64,000 nt of DNA from contig CP186339.1 in the NCBI GenBank assembly GCA_049347715.1, positions 3,968,001-4,032,000 of the forward strand. Reading direction: 5' to 3'. The DNA is from Thalassotalea_B piscium_A. GTDB lineage: Bacteria; Pseudomonadota; Gammaproteobacteria; Enterobacterales; Alteromonadaceae. The notes under the pieces were generated by a model. That model was not told the DNA's origin and searched no databases. It was given only the letters and a program-made list of their open reading frames with translations. The position numbers and the translations under genes are program-made. Positions 1-9,107 of this stretch are shown piece after piece (within the stretch, counting starts at the first letter, position 1; every line of letters starts with the position of its first letter).

Positions 1-1185
1 TTGGTCAAAAGGTTCACTAATAAGATAACCACTGAACTCTTCTTTTTTAGCAAGTTTTGGAATGTTTTTATAGAAGGCTTGACGGTAATCTTTAAATTGT
101 TTTTTATTTTCCCATGCGCCTTTTATTGTCGACAATGACGTCAGTACATGGTTTTGAATACCATATTCAAACGTTAATAAACCATTAATGGTCTCTTGTT
201 GAAACCCTCTACTGCTTGCTTGTTCAAACAAGATACCAATACCGCCATTAATATCAGGATAAGTAGAGCCTTTACCATAGTAAAAATCGTCAAAGCTTTC
301 TTGGCTATAATATAAACGGTTTTGGCTATCAAGCGCTTCCGCATGAAAGGTTGCAATAAGTTGCGTTAATTCTGTATTTTTACGCGGTGTTAACGGATGT
401 GTGCGAGACGGTATACCTGGTTGAAAAAAATAACTACCGTTGGCACCCATTTCATGAAAATCCCCTAATACATTAGGTTGATATTTATGGTAATAAGCTA
501 AACGATTTTGGCTTTCTTGTTGGGTTAATAACAGCCAATCGCGATTTAAGTCAAAACCATAATGATTGGTTCGCCCTGTTCGCCAGCCTTGGTGGTGTTC
601 AATATGATTTTTATCAGCATTAGGCGTAATACCACGATAAGTATTAACCCAACTGACAAAACGATCCATTCCGTCAGGATTGATACTTGGCTCTAAAACA
701 ATAATGGTGTCTTCGAGCATTTTTTGCACGTCGGCATTTGTACTTGCCGCTAAATGATACGCCACAACCATAGCTGCATTGGCACCACTAATTTCATCAC
801 CATGAACACTGTAACCTAACCAAACGACTAAAGGTTCACCTTCAAGACTTTCTCCGACTTTACGACTCAATAATTGAGGGAGTTTCTTGAGATTTTTCGG
901 TGCTGAAATGGTTAATAATAGCTGTTTTCTATATTCAGTGGTTAACCCCATAGTGGTTAACTGAATACGCTCAGATTGATTAGCTAGCGCCGTTAAATAT
1001 TGCACTAATTGATCATGACGGGCATGGCGTTCGCCAATACCGAAACCTAAAATATCTTCCGGTTTGATGATCTCAGCAGCATAATTTTGCTGATCTGGCA
1101 AATACTGCTCAACCTTAGCAGCATTCGCTTGCATCAACCAAAAGGTCAATATAATAATAATTGTTTGATAAAATCGTAAAGTCAT
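1..1185 (-). CDS. M14 family zinc carboxypeptidase, 3' end outside window
   Basis: The reading frame is open from an ATG at 1185 to base 1 (395 codons), so the C-terminus lies beyond the window. It starts with a signal peptide (hydrophobic stretch ending near ANA, residues 1-22), so the enzyme is exported. M14 hallmarks are visible: a zinc-binding HGDE segment (SVHGDEISG), the NPDGMDRF substrate-pocket motif, a DLNRDW motif, a third zinc histidine in DFHEM, and a FEQASSRG segment that fits the catalytic glutamate. The family removes C-terminal residues from peptides with one zinc ion. It is divergent from nfuA, with about 200 bp between them. Substrate is not deducible. Family call is firm; the subfamily is not. 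Confidence 0.9.
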   Translation of the reverse strand, partial: MTLRFYQTIIIILTFWLMQANAAKVEQYLPDQQNYAAEIIKPEDILGFGIGERHARHDQLVQYLTALANQSERIQLTTMGLTTEYRKQLLLTISAPKNLKKLPQLLSRKVGESLEGEPLVVWLGYSVHGDEISGANAAMVVAYHLAASTNADVQKMLEDTIIVLEPSINPDGMDRFVSWVNTYRGITPNADKNHIEHHQGWRTGRTNHYGFDLNRDWLLLTQQESQNRLAYYHKYQPNVLGDFHEMGANGSYFFQPGIPSRTHPLTPRKNTELTQLIATFHAEALDSQNRLYYSQESFDDFYYGKGSTYPDINGGIGILFEQASSRGFQQETINGLLTFEYGIQNHVLTSLSTIKGAWENKKQFKDYRQAFYKNIPKLAKKEEFSGYLISEPFDQ

Positions 1186-1327
1186 AGCTATATTCCTCAA
1201 TCACTTACGACCAAAATAACAAAGTCTTCATAATGCTGCCAGTATAAAGGTTATTTTCTATTTCATTTTTATCTATTAAGAAAAGCTTAATCACTTGAGT
1301 CTAGAGATTACGCAGCGTAAAATACTC

Positions 1328-1352
1328 ATACCTGACTAAATTACTCAGGTAT
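1328..1352 (+). promoter_or_regulatory. IscR type 1 binding site upstream of nfuA
   Basis: A 25-bp dyad reads ATACCTGA, then CTAAATTAC, then TCAGGTAT. This matches the known type 1 IscR consensus (ATASYYGACT core, WWW spacer, mirrored half) bound by [2Fe-2S]-IscR. It ends 34 bp before the nfuA start, where it could repress by blocking polymerase. In E. coli nfuA (yhgI) is a known IscR target, so the context fits. The A/T run that follows makes it resemble a terminator, but the spacer matches the IscR consensus and no gene reads into it. Confidence 0.8.
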
Positions 1353-1386
1353 ATTTTTTATTTTCATAGAGAGCGAACTAAGCATT

Positions 1387-1965
1387 ATGATTACTATCTC
1401 AGAAACAGCTCAGGCCCATTTTGTAAAATTGTTGTCTCAACAGGCTGAAGGTACAAACATTCGTGTTTTTGTGGTTAATCCAGGAACAACTTCTGCTGAA
1501 TGTGGCGTATCATATTGCCCTGCAGATGCGATTGAAGAAGATGATATTAAAATACCATTTGAGCATTTTTCTGCCTATATTGATGCAGACAGCAAACCTT
1601 TTCTTGAAGAAGCTGAAATCGACTTTACTTCAGATCAAATGGGCTCTCAGCTCACATTAAAAGCGCCAAATGCGAAATTAAAGAAAGTATCAGATGATGC
1701 TCCTTTATTTGAACGCGTTGATTATTTCTTAAAAACAGAAGTGAATCCACAACTTGCTGGTCATGGTGGTGAATGTACCCTAATGGAAATTACCGAAGAT
1801 GGTTATGCGGTATTACAGTTTGGTGGTGGATGTAACGGTTGTAGTCAAATAGACGTGACGGTGAAAGACGGTATTGAAAAACAATTATTAACATCTATGG
1901 ATGGTGAAATAAAAGGTGTACGTGATATGACTGAACATGAACGCGGTGAACATTCATATTACTAA
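1387..1965 (+). CDS. nfuA: Fe/S biogenesis protein NfuA
   Basis: This 192-residue protein has the two-part layout of NfuA: an N-terminal degenerate A-type carrier domain (about residues 1-100) and a C-terminal Nfu domain (about 110-190). The Nfu cluster ligands are C149 and C152 in GGGCNGC, the same positions as in E. coli NfuA (191 residues). NfuA carries a [4Fe-4S] cluster and passes it to client enzymes such as aconitase and lipoyl synthase, especially under oxidative stress or iron shortage. It is a single gene behind an IscR site and ends at a strong hairpin shared with the convergent TraT-like gene. Confidence 0.97.
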   Translation: MITISETAQAHFVKLLSQQAEGTNIRVFVVNPGTTSAECGVSYCPADAIEEDDIKIPFEHFSAYIDADSKPFLEEAEIDFTSDQMGSQLTLKAPNAKLKKVSDDAPLFERVDYFLKTEVNPQLAGHGGECTLMEITEDGYAVLQFGGGCNGCSQIDVTVKDGIEKQLLTSMDGEIKGVRDMTEHERGEHSYY

Positions 1966-1987
1966 TCATTTATTTTAGTTAAAAAAA

Positions 1988-2024
1988 ACCCACCAACATT
2001 AGTAATGTTCGTGGGTATTTTTAT
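1988..2024. terminator. bidirectional terminator between nfuA and the TraT-like gene
   Basis: Stem ACCCAC-C-AACATT pairs with AATGTT-C-GTGGGT (one C-C mismatch, 3-nt loop). It is flanked by an eight-A run on the left and a T run on the right, so it can act for both convergent genes. Confidence 0.85.
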
Positions 2025-2051
2025 ATCTTAACTATCTCTTAACTATGGCGT

Positions 2052-2798
2052 TTAGAAAAAAGCGGCCATTGCATAAGCTGTTTTATCAAACATTAATGGT
2101 TGTGCTTCTGCCAATTCTAAATTTGCTTTGTTAGCAGTAGTTACTACACGTGTACGGTATTCTTTTTGTGTAGTGGCTTCAGAATAAGTTTGCGTAGTGG
2201 CACCATCATCTGAAATTTTAGTATTGATCTTAGAGTCTTTACGAACAATAACACCTTTACCTGCACGTTCTTTTATTTGAATATCTGCAACTAAAAGATA
2301 CATAACATCTTGAACAAAAGCGTTTGCAGCCGTTGATAATGCACCAGCAATTAATCCAGTTCCTACTGCATTTCTATACGACCCACCAGTTGCATAACTT
2401 AAAGCAGCACCAGCACCTGCACCTTGATACCCAGCACTCAATGCATTTGAAGCATCGCTTGGTGTAGTTTTTTCTAGATTACGTACAAAAATACTCATAG
2501 TATACTGAGCTTTTTTCGGATCATCAGTCAAAGTATAACCATTACCACTATTAACTAATTGCTGCGACAATGCTTGGCGGAATGAATTTCTGTCAAATTC
2601 CATTACACCACTTCTCACTTCTAAATAAATTTTGCGTTGTTCTTGTGGAACAGGATCAACAAAAATAGAAGTACTGATTTTTGTTTGTACATCTAAGTCA
2701 CGCTTAGCAATTGAGGTGTGAACAGCAGAACACCCACCAAGGATAGCTAACATTGTGCCTACTACTACACCGTTAATGAGGGATTTCACCTTAATCAT
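2052..2798 (-). CDS. TraT-family outer membrane lipoprotein
   Basis: 248 residues with a lipoprotein signal (lipobox LGGC, C23). The body follows plasmid TraT closely: a conserved start after the Cys (AxxTxIxKRxLxVxT), a Gly/Ala-rich membrane-insertion segment (about 120-160), VQDVxY and the C-terminal KYQTRVV-like and NKxNL segments. TraT proteins of F-like plasmids sit in the outer membrane and give surface exclusion and serum resistance. Here no conjugation genes are nearby, so this is a chromosomal homologue whose role is open. It lies 39 bp after a small exported protein gene on the same strand and may be in one transcript with it. Confidence 0.87.
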   Translation of the reverse strand: MIKVKSLINGVVVGTMLAILGGCSAVHTSIAKRDLDVQTKISTSIFVDPVPQEQRKIYLEVRSGVMEFDRNSFRQALSQQLVNSGNGYTLTDDPKKAQYTMSIFVRNLEKTTPSDASNALSAGYQGAGAGAALSYATGGSYRNAVGTGLIAGALSTAANAFVQDVMYLLVADIQIKERAGKGVIVRKDSKINTKISDDGATTQTYSEATTQKEYRTRVVTTANKANLELAEAQPLMFDKTAYAMAAFF

Positions 2799-2837
2799 TT
2801 TAATTCCTTATTTTTAGTTTTTTAAATATTTTGGTCT

Positions 2838-3191
2838 TTAATAATAATAGCGCCCATGATAGCGATAATAGTATTTACAGTTTCTATATTGTGTCCAACT
2901 GTAGCGTAATAAATCTCTACAAGTGTAACCTGAACGCCAATAAGAGCCTTGATATTCTGGTGGTTTTACCTTCTTTTCCAACATACTCTTGATATAAGCA
3001 TCAACTTCTTTTGGTTTTTCAGCAAGAAATGGCTTAGAAAGTACTTCTGCATTCATTTGCGCTTGCGCTTTAGCAAGAAGATCTTCTTCAGATTCTTCAG
3101 CAGAAAATGAAGCGGGTATGCCAATGATTAGCTGCAGTGCAAATAGCCCGAGCGCGGCTAATTTTTGCATAGATGTTATTTTGTTTTTCAT
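2838..3191 (-). CDS. small secreted protein with Tyr-rich tail, unknown
   Basis: 117 residues with a clear signal peptide (hydrophobic core about 10-28, cleavage near SFSA). The mature protein has an acidic helical part (ESEEDLLAKAQAQM), then a C-terminal segment with WRSGYTC, a second Cys, and a run of Tyr/Arg/His ending in YYY. The two Cys could form a disulfide. The start is supported by AAGGA seven bases upstream. It precedes the TraT-like lipoprotein on the same strand, so a shared envelope role is possible. I do not recognise the family. Confidence 0.7.
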   Translation of the reverse strand: MKNKITSMQKLAALGLFALQLIIGIPASFSAEESEEDLLAKAQAQMNAEVLSKPFLAEKPKEVDAYIKSMLEKKVKPPEYQGSYWRSGYTCRDLLRYSWTQYRNCKYYYRYHGRYYY

Positions 3192-3332
3192 ACTTAATTC
3201 CTTTTTAGAAATAAGACTATAGACTTTGCCTTAAAGCAGGATAAATTATTTTTTAATCTGCAACAGCATAAAGCCGTATTAAATAACGCATAAGTGATAT
3301 CCCGCGTAAAATATAGCTTATAATGCAACATT

Positions 3333-4667
3333 TTAATAGCTTTGCTTATTAAAATAATAATAGTGTAATGCTAAACTCCCGCCTCGGATAAGCATAAAGA
3401 TGAAAAATGCTCCCCAAAGACCTTGATTATCATAACCTTGCAACAGAAACCAGGCAGGATAAAAGCCCAAAAAAGTCGCCATTAACATGCTATTTCTCAT
3501 TACTTTTACACGCATTAAACCAATATAAATACCGTCTAATAAATAGCTCCAACAAGCAACTAAAGGTAAAGCCACAATCCATATTAAATATTGATTAGCC
3601 AGTACAACAACGGCATTGATACTTGAAATCATACCAATAAGTTCACTACCAAAAAGTAAAAAAGCTAGGCTGTATATCGCCGCAAAAATTAGCGTCCAGA
3701 TAGTAGAAACAGATACGGCTTGGTTTAGTTTTTGTTGATTTTTACCGCCACTAGCATTGCCCACCATCACTTCTGTGGCATTAGCAATTCCGTCCAAACC
3801 AAATGAAATTAATAAAAGAAAATTCATCAATATGGCATTCGCTGCCACCACATCATCACCTAATCTTGCCCCTTGAAAAGTAATAAACATGAAGCAGGAT
3901 TGTAAGGATAGTGTTCTGATCATGATGTCGCGATTGAGTTTAAAATAGGCGCTGAAAGCTTCGCGATTAATCACCTCAATCCAAGTGACTATTCGCCATT
4001 TTTCATGGGATAAACGCGATTTAATGTCAGATAGATAAATAATAGAACAACCTAGGATCAGCCCTGTATATTCTGCAATCAAGGTTGCCCAAGCAACTCC
4101 TTTGACTTGCCATTCAAATCCTAATACAAACAATAAATCTAAGCCAAGGTTAACCAAGTTGGTAACAATGAGAACCCACATCACAGCTTTCGCTCTGTGG
4201 TTACCTAAAAGCCAGCCTAAAATAACTAAGTTGGCAATCGCGGCTGGGATACCGTAAATCCGAATTTCACTATATTCTCGTGCGTAAAACTGAACTTGTT
4301 CTGATCCCCCCGCAAAATAAAGTATTGTTGAGATATAGGGACCTTGAAATAGGATCACTACTAAGCCAATGAGTAAGGCTACGCTAATACCTCGCAACAA
4401 TACTAACTGGTTATCTTTAGCAGAGTCTTTACCGAAGGCGCGGGCGGCTAAACCTGTTGTCGACATCCGTAAAAAACCAGATAACCAAACCACAAACGTA
4501 ATCACCATAGCACCAACAGTGCTACCACCAAGATAATAAGCATGCTGTAAATGACCGATTACCGCGGTATCTACCATACCTAATAAAGGCGCAGTGATAT
4601 TAGATAAGATCATAGGCAATGCGAGCGCAAACAACTGTTTATGAGGTAATTGACGAAATGATTTCAA
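3333..4667 (-). CDS. MATE family efflux transporter, DinF type
   Basis: 444 residues with about 12 hydrophobic segments arranged as two related halves. The N-terminus (LALPMILSNITAPLLGMVDTAVIGHL) is the typical MATE opening and is closest in style to DinF. MATE carriers expel cationic or organic compounds using a sodium or proton gradient. In E. coli dinF follows lexA and is SOS controlled; here it is 10 kb away from lexA and I see no SOS box in front of it. It is divergent from a polysaccharide deacetylase gene (89 bp between starts). Substrate unknown. Confidence 0.9.
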   Translation of the reverse strand: MKSFRQLPHKQLFALALPMILSNITAPLLGMVDTAVIGHLQHAYYLGGSTVGAMVITFVVWLSGFLRMSTTGLAARAFGKDSAKDNQLVLLRGISVALLIGLVVILFQGPYISTILYFAGGSEQVQFYAREYSEIRIYGIPAAIANLVILGWLLGNHRAKAVMWVLIVTNLVNLGLDLLFVLGFEWQVKGVAWATLIAEYTGLILGCSIIYLSDIKSRLSHEKWRIVTWIEVINREAFSAYFKLNRDIMIRTLSLQSCFMFITFQGARLGDDVVAANAILMNFLLLISFGLDGIANATEVMVGNASGGKNQQKLNQAVSVSTIWTLIFAAIYSLAFLLFGSELIGMISSINAVVVLANQYLIWIVALPLVACWSYLLDGIYIGLMRVKVMRNSMLMATFLGFYPAWFLLQGYDNQGLWGAFFIFMLIRGGSLALHYYYFNKQSY

Positions 4668-4756
4668 CTAAATCTGACCTTGTATCGGATAATGATTAAA
4701 AAAAAATGGTTAACACGGTATTATGAAGCCCCAACGCATTAATAAGGATTCGATAA

Positions 4757-5815
4757 ATGTTATCTCTCGTTAAAGTGGCCGTAGCATTGCTTTTGCTATT
4801 GGTTAGTCACTTCACACAAAGTGCTGTGATTTTACAATATCATCACATTAGTGACTCAACTCCAGAAAGCACGAGTATTTCACCCATACAGTTTGAAGCT
4901 CACTTGCAATATCTAGCGGATAACAATTTTACTGTGGTTCCATTATCTGAACTAATGAATACCATCCTAAAAAAACAACCTCTTAAAGATAAAACGGTTG
5001 CGATAACCTTCGATGATGCTTATTTGGATATTCTAACGCAGGGGAAACCAATCCTCGACAAATTTAACTACCCTTTTACCATTTTTATCAATCCAAACAT
5101 TGTTGAGAGAAGCCCTAAAGGCTACCTAAGTTGGCAACAATTAAAAGCTATGGCTGATGATGGGGTTATTATTGCAAATCATGGTTTAGAGCACGATTCA
5201 CTTGCTCGTCTTGTCGATGGCATGGATAACAATAACTGGCAAGAAACATTAACTAAAGATCTATTAACATCAGAAAAAATTATTGAAGAAAAAACGGGAC
5301 AAAGCTGGCGTTATTTCGCTTATCCTTATGGTGAATTTACCCCAGAAATTCAACAATGGCTTAAAAAAAATGATTTTATCGCGTTTAGTCAGCAAAGTGG
5401 TGCGGTTAGTTTAGCCACTGACTTAACAAATGTTCCTCGCTTTCCAGTATCAAAACCCTACGATAAAATAGCAAGCTTGCGCGATAAACTTTATTCACTG
5501 CCTTTTATTATGTCTCTAGACAGCCAACACGCACAAACCATCTATACACAAGACCAACTGAGTTCAGTAACCTTTGATATTGTGGTGGATGATTTTGAAA
5601 AATCGCAGCTCAATTGTTATATCTCTGGTATAGGTAAACAAAAAGTTGAATGGCTAAATAACAAACACTTTTCTATTACTTTTAATCAGCCTTTACCTAC
5701 CGGCAGAGTACGATGTAATTGTACAGCGCCGAGTATTAGTCAGCCAGGTCGCTATTATTGGTATTCTAAACCTTGGTTTGTCTTAACTAAAGATAAGCAG
5801 TGGTATCCTTTATAA
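4757..5815 (+). CDS. exported polysaccharide deacetylase family protein
   Basis: 352 residues with an N-terminal signal peptide (about 1-23). The NodB-type deacetylase domain covers about residues 25-240: TFDDAYLD supplies the catalytic and metal Asp, and NHGLEHDSL the two metal His. The end (about 250-352) is a separate beta-rich region with several Cys. The family removes N-acetyl groups from sugar polymers such as poly-GlcNAc, chitin or peptidoglycan; the PgaB-like N-terminal domain is the nearest match in style. It seems monocistronic and ends at a hairpin. Substrate is inference only. Confidence 0.88.
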   Translation: MLSLVKVAVALLLLLVSHFTQSAVILQYHHISDSTPESTSISPIQFEAHLQYLADNNFTVVPLSELMNTILKKQPLKDKTVAITFDDAYLDILTQGKPILDKFNYPFTIFINPNIVERSPKGYLSWQQLKAMADDGVIIANHGLEHDSLARLVDGMDNNNWQETLTKDLLTSEKIIEEKTGQSWRYFAYPYGEFTPEIQQWLKKNDFIAFSQQSGAVSLATDLTNVPRFPVSKPYDKIASLRDKLYSLPFIMSLDSQHAQTIYTQDQLSSVTFDIVVDDFEKSQLNCYISGIGKQKVEWLNNKHFSITFNQPLPTGRVRCNCTAPSISQPGRYYWYSKPWFVLTKDKQWYPL

Positions 5816-5824
5816 ATAACTCAA

Positions 5825-5855
5825 TGCGTTAGCCGTAGTAATAACGGTTAACGCA
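5825..5855. terminator. hairpin between convergent deacetylase and SCO genes
   Basis: TGCGTTAGCCGT pairs with ACGGTTAACGCA (12 bp, one G-T), 7-nt loop, starting 10 bases after the deacetylase stop. No good T run follows, so termination strength is uncertain. Confidence 0.55.
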
Positions 5856-5960
5856 TCAGTTAAATAAAAGTTACCCTATCAAACTAACCTATAATGCTAG
5901 CGTTTTCGGAGGGGTAGGTGTTCTGTCAGCAGTGACCACTAAAAGAACATTTGAACAATA

Positions 5961-6590
5961 CTACTGATAAAGTTTAACTATCTTTTCAAAGTCACTCACC
6001 AATTGACTTCCATCTACGCTTGGAACTTGGCCTAACTCATGTTGAGGTTTAAAGATTGCTGCTATTTTTCCTTTCGGATTAATAAGCACAATTGACGCAC
6101 TATGATCCACTAAATAATTCTCTTCACTTGAATCATCAGCAATGGCATACATCAAACCAAGATTTCGAGCAAACGGAAATAATGTGCCGTGATCCCCTCT
6201 TAATGCTTTAAATGCTGGATTAAAATATGCAATATATTGCGCTAACTTTTCTTGTGTATCTCGTTGAGGATCTACAGAGACTAATAGCACTTGGCTATTC
6301 TCGCTAATAGCTTTGATATCTTTGTATCTGAAATTTAATTCTTGCAAGGTCGTTGGGCAAACATCAGGGCAAGAGGTGTAACCAAAAAACACCCAAGACC
6401 ACTTACCTTCAAAGTCAGCATTGGTGAACGCCTGACCATTCTGGTCGGTTAATGCGAAAGGCTTTATCTCTCTAGGCTCTTGGTAATAAAGAGAATACTC
6501 TGGTTGTGCTAGTTGTGACGTTGATTTAAAAACAAACAAGCCACACGCTAGGGCAACCACGGCAATAATAACAATTAATAGCTTATTCAT
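5961..6590 (-). CDS. SCO1/SenC family copper chaperone for cytochrome oxidase
   Basis: 209 residues: one N-terminal membrane anchor (about 3-20) and a periplasmic thioredoxin-like domain. The copper ligands of the family are present: C74 and C78 in CPDVCP and H163 in VDHSAS. SCO proteins deliver or reduce copper for the CuA centre of oxidase subunit II. It is the last gene of the leftward oxidase-assembly cluster, 23 bp after ctaB, so it most likely serves the CoxB encoded about 7 kb upstream. Confidence 0.93.
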   Translation of the reverse strand: MNKLLIVIIAVVALACGLFVFKSTSQLAQPEYSLYYQEPREIKPFALTDQNGQAFTNADFEGKWSWVFFGYTSCPDVCPTTLQELNFRYKDIKAISENSQVLLVSVDPQRDTQEKLAQYIAYFNPAFKALRGDHGTLFPFARNLGLMYAIADDSSEENYLVDHSASIVLINPKGKIAAIFKPQHELGQVPSVDGSQLVSDFEKIVKLYQ

Positions 6591-6613
6591 ATCAGTAAAC
6601 GTTTCTAATCCTA

Positions 6614-7528
6614 TTAATGAATGGGAAGTAAATAATGATCGAGTAACAATATCACAAATAATGCCATTAAATGTATGATAGAAAATTTAAAGGTGTCCAT
6701 TGCGGTATGTTCATTCGCATTAAACTTTAACTTCCATGCGTAAGCAAAAAAGCCTAAATTTAACACTACTGCGCCAGCTAAATAAAGCCAATTACTCATA
6801 CCAACTAAGTAAGGTAATAAGCCAACAACAAACAATAAAATGGTATAAAGCAAAATTTGTGTTTTAGTAAATTCAACGCCATGAGTTACCGGTAACATTG
6901 GAATATTCACTTTGGCATAATCATCTTTTCTATGAATAGCTAACGCCCAAAAATGTGGCGGTGTCCAAGTAAAAATTAATAACACTAACAATAAGGCATT
7001 GGGATGCACTTCATTAGTCATTGCTGTCCAGCCTAAAAGAGGTGGAATAGCGCCGGCTAAGCCTCCAATAGTAATGTTTTGAGGCGTAGCTCTTTTTAAG
7101 TACATAGTATAAATAAAGCTATATCCCACTAGCCCTGAAAAGGTTAACCAAGCCGTTAAAGGATTAACAAAACGATAAAGTATCACAAAGCCTACAACGG
7201 CGAGTAATGTCGCAAAAGTCACCGCATTTTTTGTAGTTAAGCGACCATTAGGGAGAGGACGGTTATGTGTACGTCCCATAATGCTGTCAATTTTTTCATC
7301 ACAAATATGGTTGATCGCCGCAGCTGCCGACGACAACATACCTATTCCTAACATAGCAGGAATTAATAATTGCCACGGAATGGCTCCTGGTACAGATAAA
7401 CACATTCCCACTAAAGCGGTAAGTACTAATAACGCTACCACTCGCGGTTTGGTTATTTCATAATAATCTCGCCAGCTGGTTTGAGAGCTAACACCTGGAG
7501 AAATTTCTTGCGTTGACACATTACTCAT
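6614..7528 (-). CDS. ctaB: protoheme IX farnesyltransferase (heme O synthase)
   Basis: 304 residues, about nine membrane segments, UbiA prenyltransferase fold. The first Asp-rich motif is N73-xxx-D77-xxx-D81 followed by MxRTxxRPLP, and the second loop has the HRKDDY segment, both typical of CyoE/CtaB. The enzyme adds a farnesyl chain to heme b to make heme o, the substrate of the CtaA enzyme encoded by the next gene upstream (8-bp gap), so the two act in sequence to supply heme a. Confidence 0.96.
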   Translation of the reverse strand: MSNVSTQEISPGVSSQTSWRDYYEITKPRVVALLVLTALVGMCLSVPGAIPWQLLIPAMLGIGMLSSAAAAINHICDEKIDSIMGRTHNRPLPNGRLTTKNAVTFATLLAVVGFVILYRFVNPLTAWLTFSGLVGYSFIYTMYLKRATPQNITIGGLAGAIPPLLGWTAMTNEVHPNALLLVLLIFTWTPPHFWALAIHRKDDYAKVNIPMLPVTHGVEFTKTQILLYTILLFVVGLLPYLVGMSNWLYLAGAVVLNLGFFAYAWKLKFNANEHTAMDTFKFSIIHLMALFVILLLDHYLLPIH

Positions 7529-7536
7529 AATATCCC

Positions 7537-8553
7537 CTAAGTTTTTCGCGCTAAGCTATACGTTAATGCAATTAACATTAACATTAAACCTGCTGCAACA
7601 ATGTTATGACTGACGGCTACAGCTAAAGGTAACGAGAACACAATATTACTGATCCCTAAACCGACCTGAGTTGCTAAAAAGGCCACTACGGCCAAAGCCA
7701 TATTTTTAAAAAATGTTGTTTCTGCTTTCATAAAAACACTAATCGTCAGCCACAGCAAATATAATGTGGTGATAATTGCGCCAATTCTATGTACTACATG
7801 AATGGTAATACGCTCATCATGCTGAAAATGTCCAAATTCATAACTTTCACGATGCGGTGGAATAGGATCAAACGAGTCTTCAAAATTCAATTCTGCTATC
7901 CAATCACCTTGGCAGATAGGTAACTCTACACAGACTAACGCAGCATAATTGGACGAAGTCCATCCGCCTAGTGCAATCTGCGTAGTTAAAATCATAATAC
8001 CCAGTACTCCATAACGGGCATAACCGCGCAGACGAATATCCCCTCCCGGTACCCGATATGGGTCTAGCCGCAAGTACAATAAAAATAATAAACATAAGGT
8101 AGTAAAACCGCCAAGCAAATGTCCCATGACCACAATGGGCATCAGCATTAATGTCACTGTCCACATGCCTAACGCCGCTTGGAAGATCACCACCATTAAG
8201 ATTAATAAGGGTAAAAAGACTGGAGTACCTTCTCTTCTGTGCTTAATAGATAAAAAGGCAATGGCTAAAATAAACAAACCTAAGGTTCCAGCAAAATAGC
8301 GATGTATCATTTCGTTCCATGCTTTTTCTGGTTCTACTGGTCGTTCAGGAAAAGCACTCTCAGCTTTAAGAATTTGTTCTGTGGTTTCAGGTACATTTAG
8401 CATGCCATAGCAACCGGGCCAATCTGGGCAACCAAGTCCAGCATGAGTAAGGCGAGTATAAGCTCCTAAACTGACTACAATTATAGCTAAGAAAATACTT
8501 ACCAATACTAGCGTGCGAATGTTATTTTTTTTTACGTTCCTCATGTTAGCCAA
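7537..8553 (-). CDS. ctaA: heme A synthase, COX15/CtaA family
   Basis: 338 residues with eight hydrophobic segments. Paired Cys loops are visible (GCPDWPGC near residue 42-49 and CVELPIC in the second half), together with His in IHRYFAG, MGHLLGG, VVHRIGA and SHNIVAA that fit the heme ligands. It oxidises the heme o methyl group to a formyl to give heme a. It overlaps the upstream gene by 8 bp and is followed by ctaB, consistent with one transcript. Confidence 0.95.
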   Translation of the reverse strand: MANMRNVKKNNIRTLVLVSIFLAIIVVSLGAYTRLTHAGLGCPDWPGCYGMLNVPETTEQILKAESAFPERPVEPEKAWNEMIHRYFAGTLGLFILAIAFLSIKHRREGTPVFLPLLILMVVIFQAALGMWTVTLMLMPIVVMGHLLGGFTTLCLLFLLYLRLDPYRVPGGDIRLRGYARYGVLGIMILTTQIALGGWTSSNYAALVCVELPICQGDWIAELNFEDSFDPIPPHRESYEFGHFQHDERITIHVVHRIGAIITTLYLLWLTISVFMKAETTFFKNMALAVVAFLATQVGLGISNIVFSLPLAVAVSHNIVAAGLMLMLIALTYSLARKT

Positions 8554-9106
8554 TCCTTGAATATTTCAATAATTTTTTCATGTCTGCAATAACTGCATGA
8601 CCTAATTGAGTAATTTCATCTTTGGACGAGGGTAACGAATAGGACAACACTACATTACTGAGTGGATCGATAATTAAAAGCTGTGGATGATCAAGCGCCT
8701 GATTCGCTTGTTCTGTTAATGTGATCGAGCGCCATTTACTATGATGCATGGATTGCTCTGTTGCTTCAGACAGCGGCTGTTGAATCAGTGCTACAGGTGT
8801 TACCCGCGGGATGTCTTGTCCTAGCAAAACAAAGGCATTGTTAATGGTTAATACTGTGCTTTGGCATAGCTCATCACATTGCTCCGGTAAATTAACTAAC
8901 ATAAGCCATTGCTTGTTAAATGCTTCGGGTTTAAGTCCTAAATCATCTAAGGTTAAATGATTATTAAGTAATTCCCCTTGATTGGTAACCGCATAATCAA
9001 ACCATTTTCCATCTAACGCTAACTTAGCCAAAATCACTGGCACAAGAAACACGCCAATAACTAGCAATAAATATTGTCGTGATTTCGTTAATTTCAAAAC
9101 AGACAT
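8546..9106 (-). CDS. single-pass membrane protein of the oxidase assembly cluster, unknown
   Basis: 186 residues if the ATG at 9106 is used. That start is preferred over the longer frame (to 9157) because it follows the SURF1 stop by one base and has AAGGG seven bases upstream. One N-terminal membrane segment (about 12-30) is followed by a periplasmic domain with two Cys spaced CDELC (near residue 78-82) that has an SCO/thioredoxin-like look (LMLVNLPEQCDELC, LLIIDPLSNVVL). Such genes are common between SURF1 and ctaA in gammaproteobacteria. An assembly role is inferred from context only. Confidence 0.8.
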   Translation of the reverse strand: MSVLKLTKSRQYLLLVIGVFLVPVILAKLALDGKWFDYAVTNQGELLNNHLTLDDLGLKPEAFNKQWLMLVNLPEQCDELCQSTVLTINNAFVLLGQDIPRVTPVALIQQPLSEATEQSMHHSKWRSITLTEQANQALDHPQLLIIDPLSNVVLSYSLPSSKDEITQLGHAVIADMKKLLKYSRIG

Positions 9107-9107
9107 A

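Noticed and set aside
1328..1365. Hairpin plus T run as a terminator before nfuA
   Set aside because: The 25-bp sequence fits the IscR type 1 consensus including its spacer, and no rightward gene precedes it.
7904..8164. Reading frame inside ctaA in another frame
   Set aside because: It has no ribosome site and lies wholly inside a firmly identified gene; the same applies to the other frames opposite or inside ctaE, frmA, glnD-like and the repeat gene.
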